This document shows positions 10,567 to 22,398 of a DNA stretch of 64,000 nt, piece after piece. Origin of the DNA: Calvatia gigantea (Eukaryota; Basidiomycota; Agaricomycetes; Agaricales; Lycoperdaceae); contig JACAAK010000003.1 in assembly GCA_025093985.1 (NCBI GenBank), positions 2,356,001 through 2,420,000 on the forward strand, given 5' to 3'. A program made the position numbers and the translations under genes. How positions within the stretch are numbered: position 1 is the stretch's first letter; every line of letters begins with the position of its first letter. The notes beneath the pieces were generated by a model. It saw only the letters and a list, made by a program, of their open reading frames with translations, did no database searches and was not told where the DNA came from.

Positions 10567-12539
10567 CATATGTCCATATGCATCATTAGTGCTGAGTGAT
10601 GTTCATTAGTCTAATAACAGTGGCATTTCCTCATGAACACACTGATCATCCTTTTAGATTAAGCATGTTGTAATGGCAAAGCTGTTTTCATGCATGAAAA
10701 TCACTAATCTAAGGCATACAAGCCTAATCTAACAATTGCATCAAACCTTCCTGTAGTAGTACAACCTAATCTAAGAGCCCAACAGTATAATAAAAGAGTA
10801 CTCGATCACTGTAGAACACTATGGCCATTGATGACAGATAGTGGTGGCTATGGGATGACCACTGTGCTTAACAAAAAGCAATCCTAACAGTGTACCATAT
10901 GACCAGTCGTGATTCTGGCTGGACCAGGCAGTAAAACTATTCCAATGCGTTTATACAGAGCTACGGGACCCCTCCAATGAGCCTAGACTTGGGAAATAAG
11001 TCCAATATGCTTAATCTAAAAGGATGATCGGCATACTCACAAGGAAATGCCACCATTGTTAGATTAACGAACATCACTCAGCACTAATGATGTATATGAA
11101 TGCATTCGCATACAATCCACGGGGACATGTAGGAGAACAGTTCATGTGACGTCTGAAATCTTAGATGTTCTACATATTTAGAGAAGAATGCAGACCCAGA
11201 GAACAGGCTAAAACACAGCCCAGAACAAACAGTAAAGAGGCAGAAATAGAAATACTAAATGTGATATGGATGTTCAGCTTAGATTAAGCTGATGGAATAG
11301 ATTTTTAAAGATTTCTGCACAAGGCAAGTTCATGGGGAGGCAATCTGACAATATGAGGGACAATTCCACAAAATAACATGAAACAACGACATGTAGAGAA
11401 CACTAGAATAGCTAACTACCTTCGCTAAGAAGAGCAAAGCCAAGTTACACTGTAAAAGCACAACTCACGTCCCTTATCTAAGAAGTTAACAAGACACAGA
11501 ACCTCAGGTACTCCCTAAGATTCACCCTTATCAAGTTAACAACCAGAAGCACACTGTCCTACACTTGTGATATGCCAAGTACCAGGGTGTAGCGATGCAA
11601 TATGCTCTTAATCTAAGCTCACTTCATGAGTAAGCCCGAGGTCTTCTTCTTAGATCAAAAGGTCTCAACCCTAGCTCAAGTCACTTAGTCTAGTTAATCT
11701 CAAAAGAACTTATTACTTTGCTTCGCTCAGGCACAATAGATCGCTTTTCACTGCACTCTGAAGGCTGGGCAATGGCTAGTAGGTTCCTTGCCATGTCCAA
11801 CACCTCAGAGGGGGTTTATATATTATTTGGGTGCTTGTTATGACAAGACAATGATTACACAACTAGGAACATATTATCAAGCAAGGTACAAACTGGTAGA
11901 TTAGATCGCGTGCCAAGAGAGCCGCAACCTGTTAGATTAGTGAAACATTGGAAATACAGAAGGATTCTGGGTATCCATTTGTTCCAGGCTGTGTTTTAGC
12001 CTGTTCTCTGGGTCTGCATTCTTCTCTAAATATGTAGAACATCTAAGATTTCAGACATCATGTGAACTGTTCTCCTACATGTCCCTGTGGATTGTACACG
12101 AACACATCCATATGCATCATTAGTGCTGAGTAATGTTTGTTAATCTAACAACAGTAGCATTTCCTTGTGAACATGCCGATCATCCTTTTAGATTAAGCAC
12201 GTTGGACTTATTTCCTGAGTCTAGGCTCATTGGAGGGGTCCCGTAGCTTTGTATAGATGCATTGGAATGGTTTTACCACCTGGTCCAGCCAGAATCATGA
12301 CTGGTCATATGGTATACTGTTAGAATTGCTTTTTGTTAAGCACAGTGGTCATCCTGTAGCTGCCGCTATCCATCATCAATGGTCATAGTATTCTACAGTG
12401 ATCGAGTACTCTTTTATTATACTGTTGGGCTCTTAAATTAGGTTGTACTACTACAGGAAGGTTTGATGCAATTATTAGATTAGGCTTGTATGCCTTAGAT
12501 TAGTGATTTTCATGCGTGAAAACGGCTTTGCCATTACAT
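10567..12539. mobile_element. Inverted-repeat (foldback) element with TTAGATTA motifs
   Basis: Two arms of about 555 bp are reverse complements of each other: 10669-11229 and 11989-12539. Both outer ends read TGTAATGGCAAAGC inward. About 760 bp of unrelated sequence without an ORF separates them. The octamer TTAGATTA/TAATCTAA occurs about 13 times across arms and centre. A 16-bp palindrome, TTTTCATGCATGAAAA, lies near each outer end (one base changed in the right arm). A short piece at 10567-10668 repeats part of an arm in the right-arm orientation. It resembles a non-autonomous DNA transposon with subterminal binding sites, but I cannot assign a superfamily and see no clean target duplication. 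Confidence 0.6.
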
Positions 12540-13484
12540 CGTCCACCCCACTCCTACCAGAATCTCCTTTCTCCCATTCCCCAAGCCAGGCAGCAGCCGA
12601 GTGCCTGCTCCCCAAGGAACCCGCTATAACCTTGCAAAGACACCGTCCCCAGCACAAGGCCTCCTTGAAGCCCTGCTCAAGGATGTTGATAAAGCAACCA
12701 ACAGTGAAATTGAGAACATCTCCGCCCAAAACCAACAATTAGTTGTAAACTGACACATCACCCTTGCTACTGCATATATCACCTTTGCTGACATGTATGC
12801 AGGGTTCACAAACGCATCTTCCTCCACCAACCAGCACATCCCTGCTATCTTCTGAGCCCTAGACCAGTCTACCCTTACCCCCAGCGAATGGGATCAAGTC
12901 CAAGGACTTCAAAGCCGAATCGACTTAGGCCTCGAAGTCTTCAATCACCTTGACATTGCCAACATCTTTCTCGAACTCGCAGATGTAGCCATGAAACTGC
13001 TCGGAAGAGACAAAACAAATGACAACCCTGACATCAACACCCTAGTGGACAGAATTCACATCACCCTCTCCGAGCTACATAACATAGTTAATCCCTTCCC
13101 GCCATCTCGTGCTGATACCCCCATGGACGAAGAAGTCACAGTCTCCATGAAGGAAGAAGTCAACACCCTCCGATGCTTCATAAAAACCATCACCCCACCG
13201 CAACTCACATTGGTTTTTCTTTCTCCCACAAGATTCCGCACTGTACTACCAGGACAAGAGAAAGACCAACGTTACTGGAAATCAATAGTCAAGAACTACT
13301 GGGAGAGCTCCACCACCACTGAGTTCCCCTTCAACAGTGTCCCAGTCCCTATCCGTCAAGACGGTCACAGCCATTTGCCAGTCTTCTTTGCACAATCAAA
13401 CAGTGGAGAATTCCTCATTGCATCCACCAAAAAGGCACTCGCTGCTGCCATGGTAAATGGAGATTTTGACGAAGCTTCCTGAGG
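12540..13484 (+). pseudogene. Relic E: third ORF of a family-2 retrotransposon, 5' truncated
   Basis: The reading frame matches the ORF at 16675-17664 (minus) of element C almost residue for residue (for example QGLLEALLKDVDKATNSE, FIKTITPPQL, TEFPFNSVPVPI). The N-terminus is cut by the inverted-repeat element at 12539. Two TGA codons stand at likely arginines, and one extra base near the end shifts the last codons relative to C and D. No known domain is recognised. It is followed by a purine-rich tract and the LTR at 13508. Confidence 0.7.
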
Positions 13485-13507
13485 CATGAAGCCTAACTGG
13501 GGGATAT

Positions 13508-13815
13508 TGTTGTGAACTCTAGTCTATTTTTGTATCAGCTCCATACTTGTCTGCATTCCCTTCTAGCCATGTACCTGTTTCAGTTATTCCTGCCTGCACA
13601 ATCCCTGAGCTCTGACTCATAACTACTATGCCATAGTCATTGGACGTTTCATATAGTTATCTCCATCTATTCAACTGGATGTTCCTTCTGTATTTAAGTG
13701 TACATACATACTCCTGTATTCAGTACGCTTAACCATCTGGTTCTTCTTCCCTTACTTGCCCTCAAGACTTAGCCTAAGCTGCAACCTGAGGTCTTATCAG
13801 ACTAAGGTCGTAACA
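13508..13815 (+). repeat. LTR, family 2 (3' LTR of relic E)
   Basis: The 308-bp LTR starts TGTTGTGAAC right after a polypurine-like tract (AACTGGGGGATA) and ends GTAACA. It is the inverted partner of 10259-10566. Confidence 0.8.
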
Positions 13816-13976
13816 GGTAACTATGTGAAATGTCCAATCAGGTTGGTGCAGTAGTTAACAGGAGTCATAGCCAGAGATCGCTCAACAGGAATAGGTGAAA
13901 CAGATATACTAGCGGTATAGAAATGCAGACAAGGTCAGAATATGATTTGATTGGTAAAAAACCATAACATACACCC
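13816..13976 (-). repeat. LTR family 2 fragment
   Basis: About 160 bp match the 3' part of the LTR at 10259-10566 in the same orientation, ending CATAACA. The first half is missing. It lies head to head with the LTR at 13508-13815. Confidence 0.6.
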
Positions 13977-14611
13977 TCTAACCAATACCATCCCCCCCTA
14001 CCAACTTTACCTCCACAGAAGTACTTTCCTCAGTCCAATCTCAATCCACTCAATGAAACAATCTCTACATTCAGGCTTGAGAGAGTGGTACACAACCTAA
14101 TAGTATACCTAAACCAAATGTTGGCTCAATAGGAGGAACTCCTACTCAGCAACAAAGAAAGAGAAATGATAGACCACATACTAGAAGAAATAACTACAGA
14201 CAAACCCCAACTCAACCCTGAGCAATAAATGACCCAAACTTTATCCTGGAGGTATTCTATAAGAAATGTGAAAAACTTCACTTTTCTGTAATTGGCTACT
14301 GGACTAGCCATTGTCAATATACTGTATGCCCTATCTGCTAAAAAAACAAAACCTAGACACTATAAGTGGTTTTGTCCACAGTACTTCTGTTGAATCTGCA
14401 AGACTCAAAATCCCTAACATAAACCCAAAAACTGTCTATAATACTCTGAACACATTGAAGCTATACAGTAAATAAAAGAGCATCAGCAACAACTCATATA
14501 CAATAATCTCTGTAATGCTTTTAATAATGAAAACTATGATAATGGAGTATCCCTCAACTTCTCCTGTCTATCTACATAAATTACAGAGTAATTTACCTAG
14601 AGACAGACTAA
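13977..14611. repeat. Unassigned degenerate repeat sequence
   Basis: This stretch is AT-rich and full of stops in all frames. One plus-strand reading near 14260-14400 shows spaced Cys and His residues (CPIC, HYKWFCPQYFC) that might come from a retroelement ORF. I cannot assign it to a family. No host gene is visible. Confidence 0.3.
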
Positions 14612-15217
14612 TGTTATAAATTTACTATGGACTTACTTCAGATTTACCCATCCCTTTTCTCTCTTTAATCCTTACTAGCATATTAACCTTCTATTTAGAC
14701 TTTCTTTCTATACTCTGGTCCTATCTTTATTTATTTATCACATGTATTTCTACTTTCTTCTATTAATTCATAATTTGAATCATGTTTTTGTTAACCTACA
14801 TATTTTCCTTTACTCATCATACTTCTATTGACTCATTCTGACTCCCTATGACTCTGTAGATTACTAATTAACACATAGTAGAATCATATGTAGACTACTG
14901 ATTACTTACTATGTAATGACTCATTAACCTTGTATACTAGTATATAAACCTAGTAGTATATCTTGTATTACCTTAGGTTATTCTAGTAACAAGCTTTTTA
15001 TCTTCACTTGTCTACTACAAAGATAACAATCTTGGAGACTGCAGAGACATTTAACTTGGACTTTTCAGACAAGTGTGAGTCCTTTTTCAAAGGAGCAATC
15101 TGAAGTCTGCACAGAAGTCATTGAGACTTGTCAATTCTCCTGAGCTATAGCATTGAACCCTCTTCCTGAGTTGAGAATGATCTGGGCTCAGTTGTGAAGT
15201 AGGTAATGTATATAATA
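14612..15217 (+). repeat. LTR family 1 copy
   Basis: This copy of about 606 bp is in the orientation opposite to 6497-7124 and ends TATAATA where other copies end in ACA. The flanking five bases (ACTAA and GAAGG) do not match, so it is either an end of a lost element or an eroded solo LTR. Confidence 0.65.
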
Positions 15218-15417
15218 GAAGGGATGGGAATATCAATTCCTTGTCTACCAGAAGGGCTACAGCAATGAAAATGATACATGGACAGTAGAATCTAATCTAG
15301 AAAATGCAAAACAGGTGATAAAGGATTACCTAAAAAGGCATCCAGAGGATATCCATAAAAGAGGGGGTAGAAAACCATGAAAAAGCATCCAAACAACATC
15401 TACCAGACAACATGCCC
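15218..15417 (+). pseudogene. Relic D: chromodomain end of pol
   Basis: The plus strand encodes YQFLVYQKGYSNENDTWT followed by DYLKRHPEDIHKRGGRK. This matches the C-terminal chromodomain of element C (minus strand, about 17880-17690). Only this end of pol survives. It is cut at 15418 by a solo LTR, and the third ORF of the same relic resumes at 16044. Confidence 0.7.
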
Positions 15418-16043
15418 TGTTACATGCATTACCTTACTTTGCAACCAGGCCTGGATCGTCTCCACTCAGGGAGAGGTTCAATGCTATAGCCCAGGAGTAT
15501 TTGACAAGTCTCAATGACCTCTGTGCAGGTTTCAGATTGCTCCCTTGAGTAGAAGCTCATGTTTGCCTGAGAAGTCCAAGTTATGTGTCACTGCAGTCCC
15601 CAAGGTTGTTAACCTTGTAGTAGACGAGCGAAGATAAGGAAGCTTGTTACTAGAATAACCTAAGGTAATACATGGGTACTACTTAAAGTTATATACTAGT
15701 TACGGATAAGAGATGGGAATTTACATAGTAAACAAATATGAGTCAATGGGAACTACTACAGGTTAATTGGTGATATAAGGAGTCATAGGGATGAGTAAGA
15801 TCGAGAGAAGAAGAAGTATAAGTCATAGGAAGATAGAGACAAGTAAATAGAAGTTCAATGACAAGAAAAGATAAAGGTGAAACAGGAACATAATTCAGAA
15901 TGAATCATCAGAAGCAAAGGTAGAAGTACATGTGCTTAATAAATAAATAATGGACCAGGGTATAGTGGAAGAGAAAGAGAAGGTCTAAATAGAAGGTTAA
16001 TATGGAAGGGAGAAGAGTCTGGGAATGTGGTAAGTTCATAACA
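15418..16043 (-). mobile_element. Solo LTR, family 1
   Basis: The 626-bp LTR runs TGTTACATG...TTCATAACA. It is flanked by TGCCC on the left and TGCCT on the right, a 5-bp target duplication with one C-to-T change. The sequence on either side belongs to one older element (chromodomain to the left, third ORF to the right), as expected for an insertion followed by LTR-LTR recombination. Confidence 0.75.
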
Positions 16044-16350
16044 TGCCTACTACTAGACAATCCACTCACATTTCAATTGCCTCCCTTATCTATCTTAATC
16101 CCACTACTATCTTATCAGCTCTCTTTTTAGAGCCTGGCAGCAACAGAGTATCTGCTCCCAGTGGCACTTGATTCAATATGGCCACTACTTTATCCCTAGT
16201 ACAAGGACTACTTGAGATCTTGTTAAAAGATGTCAACAATACCACAAATACTGAACTAACTACCATTACTGCCCAAAACCAGAGATTGAACATTAATAGA
16301 CTTATTATACTTGCCATAGCCTATGTCATCTTCACTGATATATATGACAA
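16044..16350 (+). pseudogene. Relic D: third ORF, first part
   Basis: The plus strand reads through the equivalent of the element C third ORF N-terminus (TTLSLVQGLLEILLKDVNN, then NINRLIILAIAYVIFTDIYDN) and stops at 16350 where element C begins. The remainder continues at about 24015. Stops are present, so it is a relic. Confidence 0.65.
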
Positions 16351-16656
16351 TGTTATAACCTTAGTCTGAGTAAACCTCAGGTTGCAACTTAGGCCAAAAC
16401 TTGAGGGCAAGTAAGGGGAGGGAGAACTAGGTGGTTAAGCATACCGAATACAGGAGTATGTATGTACGCTTAAATACAGTAGACATCTGGTTGAATGGAT
16501 GGAGGTAACTACATGAAATGTCCGACAATAATGGTGTAGTAGTCCTATGAGTCAATACTCAGAGATTGCTGGTACTGGAATAAATGAAACAGATATCAGA
16601 TATATCAGAATGAAGATAAACATGGAGTGGACACAAATAGACAAAAGTTCACAACA
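16351..16656 (-). repeat. 3' LTR of element C (family 2)
   Basis: The 306-bp LTR begins TGTTATAACC and ends TTCACAACA on the plus strand. It is preceded, in element orientation, by a purine-rich tract after the third ORF. Confidence 0.85.
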
Positions 16657-16674
16657 ATACCCCTCGGTTAGGCT

Positions 16675-17664
16675 TCATGCCTCAGGAAGCTCATCAAAGT
16701 CTCCATTCACCACAGCAGCTGCAAGTGCTTTCTTGGTGGTGGTGATAAGAAATTTTCCATTGTTGGATTGTGCTAAGAAAATGGGTGAGTGGCTTCGTCT
16801 GTCTTGTCGGATAGGGACTGGGATGCCATTGAATGGGAAATCAGTGGTGATGGAACTGTCCCAGTAGTTCTTGACTATTGAGTTCCAATAGTGTCAGTCC
16901 TTTTCTTGTCCTAGTAGCACAGTGTGGAATCTTGCAGGTGGAAGAAAAACTGATACGAGCTGTGGTGGTGTGATGGTTTTTATGAAGCAACGGAGGGCAT
17001 TGACCTCCTCTTTTATAGAGATGGTGGTTTCTTCATCCATGGGGGTATTGGTGTGGAGTGGTGGCATGGAGTTGACTGTGTCGTGCAATTTGGAGAGGGT
17101 GATATGAATCCTGTTGACTAGGGTGTTGATGTTGGGGTCCTTATTTGACTTGTCTCTCCCAAGTAGCTTCATAGCTATGTCAGCGAGCTCAAGGAATATG
17201 TTGGCGATATCGAGGTGGTTGAAGACCTTGAGACCCAGGTCAATTTGGCTTTGGAGTCCCTAGACACGATCTTGTTCACTAGGGGTGAGGGTGGATTGGT
17301 CTAATGCTCAGAAGATGGTGGGAATGTGTTGGTTGGTGGAGGAGGATGCATTGGTAAATCCTGTGTACATGTTGGCAAAGGTGATACAGGCAGTGGCGAG
17401 GGTAATGTGTCAGTTCACCACTAGTCATTTGTTTTGGGTGGTGATGTTTTCTATTTCACTGTTGGTTGCCTTGTCAACGTCCTTGAGTAGGGCTTCAAGT
17501 AGGCCTTGCACTGGGGATGGTGTTTTGGCAAGGTTGAAGTGAGTTCCTTGGGGAGCCAGTGCTCTGCTGTTACTTGGTTCTGGGAATGGTAGGGATGAAA
17601 TTCTGGTAGGGGTGGGGTGTACAAGGGAGTTGATAGTGATACAGTTGGGTTGGGAGGCAGGCAT
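16675..17664 (-). pseudogene. Element C third ORF (post-pol, unknown function)
   Basis: The ORF would encode about 329 residues starting MPASQPNCITINSL. It lies about 25-30 bp after the chromodomain stop and just before the 3' LTR, the position of env in retroviruses. It has no signal peptide and no membrane segment. It is rich in Ser/Thr/Pro at the N-terminus and then helical-looking (GLLEALLKDVDKA, MKLLGRDKSNKDPNINTLVN). A few TGA/TAG stops interrupt it, at positions where relics D or E keep a sense codon. Because the same protein is recognisable in three copies, it was probably a real product of the family. The function is unknown. Confidence 0.6.
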
Positions 17665-17689
17665 GTTTGTTTAGTTTTTTTGTCCAGGT

Positions 17690-20600
17690 TGTTTGTTTGA
17701 TGCTTTTTTGTGTTTTCTGCCCCCTCTTTTATGGGTATCCTCTGGATGCCTTTTTAGGTAGTCTTGTATGGTGTCTTTCACATTCTTCAAGTTGGACTCT
17801 GCTGTCCACATATCTTCTTCGTTGCTATACTCCTTCCAGTATACTAGGAATTGATATCCCCTTCCCTATTTCCTTTGTCCACGGATTTCTTCTACTTCGT
17901 ACTCTTCTTTATTGTTTATGATCACTAGGGTGGGTGCCAGTGGCTGTTTTTGACTCAGGAACTCAGCCTGATGTGCTGGTGTCAGGAGTTGTTCATTGAA
18001 CACATTATAGATGGCCCATCTGTCTGGTAGCATTAGCTGGTATGCCACTTCTCCTATTTTCTCCTTAATAAGGAAAGGTCCATACTGTTTTTGGCCTAGC
18101 TTCTTTAATGCTTGATTGGTATGGATGTTTCTGTTTTCCAGCCACACTGCATCACCTATTTGGTACATTTTGGTGTGGGTCTTGTTATGGTCATATTGCT
18201 GTTTCATCTTTTCTTGGTATGTACATAGTGCTGATGAGGCATCATCTCAGGCAGTCTGAAGTTCTTTTAGGAAATCTGTGGCCACTGGATTGTTTGTTAT
18301 TAGTTTGTTTTTTCCTTTCCATGGGTTTCTTCTGTAGTTTAGGAAGAATGGCATTGCCTGTGTTCCTCCATGTTGTTTGTCATTATACTGAAATTCTGCA
18401 ATGGGGAGCCATTCTGCCCAGTCGTCCTGGTTGTAATTGCAGTATAAGCAGATGTACGTTTCTACTTTTCTGTTGATGCATTCTGTTTGTCTGTCCATTT
18501 GTGGGTGGTATGCTGTTGATAGGTTTCGTTCTATGCCAAGTTCTTTGAATAGTTCTTTGGTGAATTCTGATGCGAACTGAGGTCCTCAGTCACTAAGTAC
18601 CTTCCTCGGTAGTCCATGTAGCTTCCATATCTCATCTCGATATATCTTTGCAATATCTTTGGATGAAACGTCCATAGTAGTCACTGTGAGCTGTATTATT
18701 TTTGTGAAGCGATCTACAATGACCAGTATTGCATCTTTTCCTTTCAACTCCAGTAGTGGCCCGATCATATTGATGCTAATTTCTTCCCAAGGTCCATTCA
18801 GGACTGGGAGGGGGTGTAGTGGCAATTTGAGCAGTGTTGTCCTTGTTTTGTTCCTCTGGCAGGCTTGGCATCCTCAGATGTATCTTTTTACATCTTTTCG
18901 CATTGTTGGCCACCAGTAATCATGGCTGATTAGTTCCATCATCCTATGTTGGCCCAGGTGTCCTGCATTTGGGATATTGTGATATTATGTTGGGATTTCT
19001 TCTCGTAACCTTTGGTCGGGTGGAACATATGCACTGTTTTGTTTGTAGACTACTTTATGGTGTTCGATGAGTTGGGAATCTTGTTTTTTCAGTTCGGTCA
19101 GGACTGTTGTCTCTTGTTGGGTTCAGCTTTGAATTTTTTCTAGGAGGTCTGGCTCGATGAACAGTTCTGCTTGTAAGAGTATTGTGCTGTCTGTGCTGTT
19201 GGTCTGTAGCCAGCTTTCCTGGATCATGGTGACTAATTTATCTTCCTGCCCATCCAGTATTTGATGGATTCAGGATAGTAGGTTGGCTTTTGTGTTCATT
19301 TTTCCAGGTACATGTCATAGTACAAAATCATAGTCTTGTAGTTACAGGTACCATTGTGCTTGTTGTCCATTCAGTTTCTGTAGTTCCCAATAGTATTTCA
19401 GATTTTTGTGATCGGTCCAGATTTCAAACTTTTCTTCAGCGTTAAGGAGGTAATGTCTCCATTCTTTCAAGGTATGAATGATCGCTAGTAATTCTTTGTT
19501 GTATATTTTATAGTTTCGTTTGGCTGGCAATAATGTTCATAAAGTGAAGGCAATGGGGTGCCATTTGTCTTCTTGCTGTTGTGACAGTATGCCTCCTAGT
19601 GCATAATCTGACGCATCGACTTCTACCCTGAATTGACCTTGTCTTTGTGGTAGTGTCAGGATGGGTTCTTCAGTGATACATTTCTTGAGTTGGTCGAAGG
19701 CAGTCTGATGTTCTTTGGTCCATCCCCATATAGCTACCCCTTTGAGCTTGTTCAGTGGTCCTGCAATTTTACTGAAGTCCTTGATGAAGCGTCAGTAATA
19801 GTTGGCGAAACCCAGAAATCTTTCTACTCCTTTGGTATTTTTTGGCTCAGGCTATTCCCATACTGATTTTACTTTTTCTTCTTCCATCTCGATTCATCCG
19901 TGCCCTACTTTGACTCCTAGCATTGGAATCTCTTCTGCATCAAAGATGTATTTAGTCTGTTTGAAGCATAGGTTATATTGGGCGGCTTGTTCTAGGAACT
20001 ATACTGTTTGTTCCTTCAGCTGTTCTTTGTTGTTGCCTGGAATGGCAAAGTCATCCATATAGTTCATGATATCCCCATTTTGCAGTAGGTCTCAGAAGAT
20101 GCTTGTCATCATTCTGGAGAAAGTTCCTGGCAAATTACTTAGGCCAAAATATATGACTGTTGGTTTGAAAAGTCCTTTGTTGGTAAGGAAAGCTACCTTC
20201 CATTCATCTCCTTCTTTGATCCTGACGTTGTTGTATCTCTAGATAATGTTGAGTTTATTGAAATACTTTGCTTTTCCAAGTTTGTTGATTACCTCACTGA
20301 TTCTTGGCAGTGGCGTTTTATCTTTGACTACTACATTGTTCAATCGTCTGTAGTCTTGAATTAGTCTCTTGGACCTGTCTTTCTTTGGAATAAAGAATGT
20401 TAGTGCTACATATGGGGATTTCAATGGTTGTATTCATCCTGATTCTAGGTTTTCTTTGATGAATGCCTTGAGTTCGTCCTGTTCTTTAACTATCATGTTA
20501 TATGTCCCTGCACTTATTTCTTTTGGGGCATTCTCAGTTAGGATTATCTTGTGGTCCCATTCGGTTCATTCTGGGAGCTTGTCGAATGTTGTCTTGTTGA

Positions 20601-21183
20601 ATAGGTGTGTGAACGGTTGTATATAGTCTGGTAGGTCTTCCAGCTTGGTCGGGTCTGGTTCATTATCTTTTTTCCATAGATCTTCTGTAGTGGCCATGTT
20701 TTGTATTTTTCCTGTAATAGGTATATTCTGATGGGGGAATTGACATTCTGGCAGGCATTGGGTGAATTTGATTTGTCCATTTTCCCAATCCACTTCTGGA
20801 TTGTGTTTAACTAGCCAGTCGTGTCCTAGAAAGATTTCTGCTCTGTCCTGTAGTTGTACAACAGATGCCTCGATTTGTTCTTTGTGTCCTTGGATATCTA
20901 TGTTAATCATGGCTGTCTCTGTAACCTTTCTGCCTTAGTTTGGTGTCCCATCCATGTTTAATACCAAAATTTGCTGTTCTAGTATTTGGGTGGGGAGTCC
21001 TTTTTTGTCTACTAGTTTTTTGCTGATGCTGCTGGTTGTACATCCCAAGTCTATGATTGTGCTGACTGTGATTTCCTTTTTCGTAGTTTGTATTTTCCCT
21101 TTCAGGTTTAGTTCACACTTTCTTCTCTGAGGAATTGTGTAGAATTTGTCTGATATCCTAGATACAAGTTTTTTGACTCTCAA
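17690..21183 (-). pseudogene. Element C pol: protease, RT, RNase H, integrase, chromodomain
   Basis: The protease motif TIIDLGCTTSSIS carries Leu-Gly where an active enzyme has Ser-Gly or Thr-Gly, so the active site is probably mutated. Reverse transcriptase follows (ALTFFIPKKDRSKRLIQDYRR). RNase H contains YNKELLAIIHTLKEWRHYL (19342-19530). The integrase core (SINMIGPLLELKGKDAILVIVDRFTK, 18586-18825) and C-terminal integrase (17866-18207) come next. A chromodomain ends the protein (about 17880-17690: YQFLVYWKEYSNEEDMWT, DYLKRHPEDTHKRGGRK). Several in-frame stops interrupt the chain. Confidence 0.8.
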
Positions 21184-21191
21184 GGTAGTGT

Positions 21192-22319
21192 CTACTCGGA
21201 GTCCTCAGAAAATTCCTTTCTTTCTTCTTCAGTAGTTTCTTCTATCCCCCAAACTTGGATCTTTTTGGGCACAGTGCAAGTTTTGGCTATATGTCCCTTC
21301 TTGCCACAATTGTAGCATATTAACCCCTTGGGTTTTTTGCAGTCTTTGGTGATGTGTCCGAAAATGCCACAGTTGTAACATTTCAGTTCTCCTTTGTCAT
21401 TGAAGATGTAGTGTTGACTTCCTATCTCCATGGGTTCACCCATTCCTCCATAGGTGGTGCCAGTGTTTGTCTTCCTATCTCCTCAGTACTCAGATGCTTC
21501 ATACCCTTGTCTGATGGAGAGTATGGCTTCTTTCCATTCCACATATGTGTCTGGTCTGGCTGAAGGTGGATAACTGGTGATTGTGTGTATAATATCCTAT
21601 TAGGTATTTTTCCTAAATAGGAACATAGCATGCTTGCTATCAGTCTTGGCTTTGCTTTTCAAGACTTCGAATTCTATTAGATAGTCAGCAGTGTTTCGAT
21701 TTCCTTGTTTGAACTTTTCAATCTGCCATTCTGCTTTACTATTTAAGGCATCATCTGAGAAGGTCCTTCTAAAATCCTCAGAGAAAACCTTCCAGTCTAC
21801 TGAGTCTTCGGATTCTAGGATGGTTAGTGCCTTCATGGCCACATAAGCTCCTGCTGTTCCTCCTCGCAACCTGGCTAGGATTACTATAGCTCAGTCATCA
21901 GCTGAGGTGATTTTGTTAAATTTCATAAAGAGTGTCATAGCTCTCCACCAATCATCAAATTTGGCGCAAGTGCCATTGAAGAATCCCAGGTCTGGCACTA
22001 AGCCTTTCCCACTGGGCATTGCTGTGGGTATTACTGCATTGTCAGTCATATCAGAGTCGGTTTCTGATTCTGTTTCATCTGAACTTGATTTGTCTGATTT
22101 CTCCTGATGGATTAACTCTTCCTCTGCTAGGTCGAGTTCATTTAGAAGTTCTGATAGTACTTCTTCTTCTGCTGGGTTTGCTCTGGGTTCATCGTGTACT
22201 CCTTTAGTAGGTTCTTCAGGTACTTTGGGGTTCCCTGTTCCTTCTTCATCTGATGTTTCAGATTTGTCATCAGTGACTTCAAGATTTGGTTCTCTATATT
22301 TGTCTGGGTTCGAGCTCAT
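21192..22319 (-). pseudogene. Element C gag, two zinc knuckles
   Basis: The product begins MSSNPDKYREPNLEV. It has an acidic N-terminal segment, a capsid-like middle (EWQIEKFKQGNRNTADYLIEFE), and two CCHC knuckles ([28 protein letters not shown]) before the stop. It is closely similar to element B gag. Stops near 21870-21890 and 21600 break it into pieces. Confidence 0.8.
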
Positions 22320-22398
22320 ATACTAGCTCCTGGGTTGTCTTTGTTCAGGCCTATTTCAGCCTACTCCTTGCAAGGTGAGGTGGGGATGCTTAACCAAA

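Noticed and set aside
16675..17664. Third ORF as a retroviral-type envelope gene
   Set aside because: No signal peptide, transmembrane helix, Cys pattern or cleavage site is visible, so only the position is env-like.
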